In this document: positions 5,330-7,023 of the stretch, in pieces
Layout of the letters: each line of letters begins with the position of its first letter
Position numbering within the stretch: the first letter of the stretch is position 1
Notes under the pieces: generated by a model
Told to the model about the DNA's origin: nothing
Database searches by the model: none
Seen by the model: the letters and a program-made list of their open reading frames with translations, nothing else
Translations under genes and position numbers: made by a program
NCBI GenBank assembly: GCA_018883305.1
Contig: VEQI01000179.1
Location: 1-7,023, forward strand
Source of the DNA: Limnohabitans sp.
GTDB lineage: Bacteria > Pseudomonadota > Gammaproteobacteria > Burkholderiales > Burkholderiaceae_C
DNA: 7,023 nucleotides
Direction of reading: 5' to 3'

Positions 5330-6520
5330 TCAGTGCGCCTGCTCAAGCCAGGCCAGTGCCTGCTGCGCGGCCACACGGCCTTCATCGGTGGGAATCACCC
5401 ACACTTCAATCGTGCTGTCCTTGGCGTGAATGGGGACCACCCGGTCACCTCGGGCCGCCCGATTGAGCGCATCATCCATCCGAACGCCCAGCCAGCCGAG
5501 GGCCTGACAAACGTCTGCGCGCAGCAAGGCATCGTGCTCGCCGATGCCACCACTGAAAGCCAGCACATCCAGGCCTTGCAGGCAGGCCGTCATGGCCCCA
5601 GCCTCTCGGACCACCCGATGGGTGAATAGCGCCAGCGCTTCTTGGGCATCCGGTGACGATGAGGCGCGCAGGCGTCGCACATCGGCGCTCAAGCCGGACA
5701 CGCCCAGCAAACCGCTCTCCTTGTAGAGCAAACGCTGAATGCCGGCATGGTCCCAGCCTTGTTCCAGCAAGTACAGCAGCACCCCGGGGTCCAGTGTGCC
5801 GCTGCGTGTGCCCATCATCAGGCCGTCCAAGGCGGAAAAGCCCATGGTGGTGGCCAGGCTGCGGCCCGCCCGAACGGCGCACAAACTGGCGCCATTGCCC
5901 AGATGGGCCAGCAATAAGCGCTGATCGGCGCGGGTGGAGTGTTGCTGCAGGCACTGCAGGATGTACTGGTAAGACAGACCGTGAAAACCATAGCGGCGCA
6001 CACCTTGGTCATGCAGGGCGCGAGGCAAGCCAAAGCGTTGGTGCAGAGGCGGCACATCCGCATGGAACGCGGTGTCGAAACAGGCGATCTGGGGCACCTC
6101 GGGAAAGGCTTGCATCATGGCACGCACGCCCGCCAGATTGTGCGGTTGGTGCAGCGGTGCCAGCGAGTTCAGCCGGCTCAAGCGTTCCATCACCTCGGGC
6201 GTGAGCTGAGTAGCTTGCGAAAAATCCGCGCCCCCATGAACCACGCGATGCGCTACTGCGCGCAGGGGCGGCATGTCGGGCAGTTCGCGCAACCAGTCGC
6301 GCAAACGTCCAAAAGCATGGGCAAAGCCATCGCCCGCATCCACAGGCAACACCTCTTCATGCGCTTGACCGCCCAGAGTCCAGCTCAGGCTGGGTTGCCC
6401 ACCGGGTTCCAGGCCTTGTAGGCAGCCGCTGACCCAGGCGCTGTCCACTGCATGATCATGAAAGCGGTGAATCGAAAATTTGAGTGAGGAAGAACCGGCG
6501 TTGACGCTGAGAATGGCCAT
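5330..6520 (-). CDS. ackA: Acetate kinase
   Basis: A 396-residue protein, the usual length for acetate kinase, which transfers phosphate between ATP and acetate to form acetyl-phosphate and ADP, reversibly, in the cytoplasm. The signatures are intact: LSVNAGSSSLKF (4-15) with Asn7 and Ser12; HRVVHGG (91-97) with catalytic Arg92; CFDTAFH (147-153) with Asp149; YGFHG (177-181) with His180; the phosphate loop HLGNGAS (206-212); GTRSGTLDP (237-245) with Arg239; FSGGIGE (322-328); and PTDEG (377-381) with Glu380, the magnesium-binding acid. A conserved asparagine often follows GGIGE, and here the next residues are His-Asp. The gene follows a phosphotransacetylase-type gene by 51 bases on the same strand, forming a CoA-ester to acetate plus ATP module. 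The ATG at 6520 begins the family motif, but its Shine-Dalgarno sequence is weak. Propionate may also be a substrate. Confidence 0.97.
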   Translation of the reverse strand: MAILSVNAGSSSLKFSIHRFHDHAVDSAWVSGCLQGLEPGGQPSLSWTLGGQAHEEVLPVDAGDGFAHAFGRLRDWLRELPDMPPLRAVAHRVVHGGADFSQATQLTPEVMERLSRLNSLAPLHQPHNLAGVRAMMQAFPEVPQIACFDTAFHADVPPLHQRFGLPRALHDQGVRRYGFHGLSYQYILQCLQQHSTRADQRLLLAHLGNGASLCAVRAGRSLATTMGFSALDGLMMGTRSGTLDPGVLLYLLEQGWDHAGIQRLLYKESGLLGVSGLSADVRRLRASSSPDAQEALALFTHRVVREAGAMTACLQGLDVLAFSGGIGEHDALLRADVCQALGWLGVRMDDALNRAARGDRVVPIHAKDSTIEVWVIPTDEGRVAAQQALAWLEQAH

Positions 6521-6571
6521 GGCGAGACGAGGGTGGGTGACGTGAGAGGCAGGGGCTGCTGATCACCCGAC

Positions 6572-7023
6572 TCAGGCTGTGACCTTGAGTTGGGCGCGAC
6601 GAATCGGGTCCTGACGCGCCTGATGTGCCGCGATCAGCGCCAGCAACGCTGACGCCACGCGGGTGCGCGGACCATCGGCACGGCTAGTCAGGGCAATGGG
6701 CAATCGCGCGCCCACCACCAGTCCTGCGCCGCTGGCACCGGCCAGGTATTCCAGTTGTTTGGCCAGCATGTTGGCGGCTTCCAGATCCGGGGCCACCAGA
6801 ATGTCGGCATCGCCAGCCACGGGAGATTCAATGTGCTTGATCCGTGCGGCCTCATGCGAGATGGCGTTGTCAAATGCCAGTGGTCCGTCCAGCAATCCGC
6901 CTTTGATCTGGCCCCGGTCGGCCATCTTGCACAGTGCAGCCGCCTCCAGGGTGGAGGGCATGTCGGGGTTGACGGTTTCCACGGCCGCCAGGATGGCCAC
7001 CTTGGGTTGTGGGACGCCCAGGC
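6572..7023 (-). CDS. Phosphate acetyl/butyryltransferase domain, C-terminal part (Pta-type)
   Basis: Partial gene: the last 149 residues are present, and the frame stays open to the right edge, reading LGVPQPKVAILAAVETVNP. The GTG at 7000 is an internal codon, not a start. Family marks are the KVAILAAVETVN strand, GQIKGGLLDGPLAFDNAIS, SPVAGDADILVAPDLEAANMLAKQL and the phosphate-binding LTSRAD. This domain converts acyl-CoA plus phosphate to acyl-phosphate plus CoA. In beta-proteobacteria it is commonly the second half of a bifunctional enoyl-CoA hydratase (MaoC-like)/phosphate acetyltransferase of about 470 residues, but the N-terminal part is outside the window, so pta or ptb cannot be told apart. 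It is upstream of ackA and very likely co-transcribed with it; the 51-base gap contains no obvious terminator. Confidence 0.93.
   Translation of the reverse strand, partial: LGVPQPKVAILAAVETVNPDMPSTLEAAALCKMADRGQIKGGLLDGPLAFDNAISHEAARIKHIESPVAGDADILVAPDLEAANMLAKQLEYLAGASGAGLVVGARLPIALTSRADGPRTRVASALLALIAAHQARQDPIRRAQLKVTA

Noticed and set aside
5653..6204. Plus-strand open frames of 160-183 codons across 5653-6421
   Set aside because: They are antisense to ackA, whose catalytic motifs are complete.
6535..6568. GGGTGA/TCACCC inverted repeat between the phosphotransacetylase-type gene and ackA
   Set aside because: The stem is only six base pairs with a 22-base loop and no T run, so it is not a credible terminator or attenuator.

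Overview
The window is a high-GC, gene-dense chromosomal segment that reads like a beta-proteobacterium of the order Burkholderiales, probably near Comamonadaceae. Three things point there. It has an orphan Bug-type solute receptor with no transporter genes beside it. It has a DUF2189/DUF2788 membrane-protein pair. It has an ackA gene directly downstream of a phosphotransacetylase-type gene. The lineage is inferred from gene content and style; there is no rRNA or marker gene to confirm it. No mobile element, CRISPR array, tRNA or phage gene was found, and no stretch over about 140 bases lacks a gene.

Layout: (1) 1-434, minus: the N-terminal part of an enoyl-CoA hydratase/isomerase (crotonase) family protein, cut by the window edge. 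(2) 435-569: a divergent control region with back-to-back -10-like boxes and a 10-bp palindrome. (3) 570-1607, plus: a stand-alone MetE-C-terminal-like zinc methyltransferase homologue. (4) 1610-2626, minus: a periplasmic Bug/TctC receptor whose stop codon lies only 2 bases from the stop of gene 3. (5) 2731-3719, minus: DUF2189 and DUF2788 membrane proteins overlapping by ATGA. (6) 3818-4477, plus: a glutathione S-transferase. (7) 4499-4837, minus: a small exported protein with four cysteines. (8) 4973-5266, plus: a DUF1330 protein. (9) 5274-5304: a perfect 11-bp-stem hairpin between convergent genes, flanked by 7-bp direct repeats. (10) 5330-7023, minus: the C-terminal part of a phosphate acetyl/butyryltransferase-type gene followed by acetate kinase.

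The clearest functional unit is the last one. The transferase makes acyl-phosphate from acyl-CoA, and acetate kinase converts it to acetate with gain of ATP (or the reverse for acetate activation). The crotonase, the MetE-like protein and the Bug receptor could belong to organic-acid uptake and breakdown, but the sequence does not prove a shared pathway. The genes alternate strand often and the segment looks like ordinary housekeeping or accessory metabolism. I found no convincing undescribed multi-gene system. The points most worth following up are the MetE-like enzyme with altered active-site context, the crotonase lacking the usual first glutamate, the coupled membrane pair, the four-cysteine exported protein and the hairpin with direct repeats.
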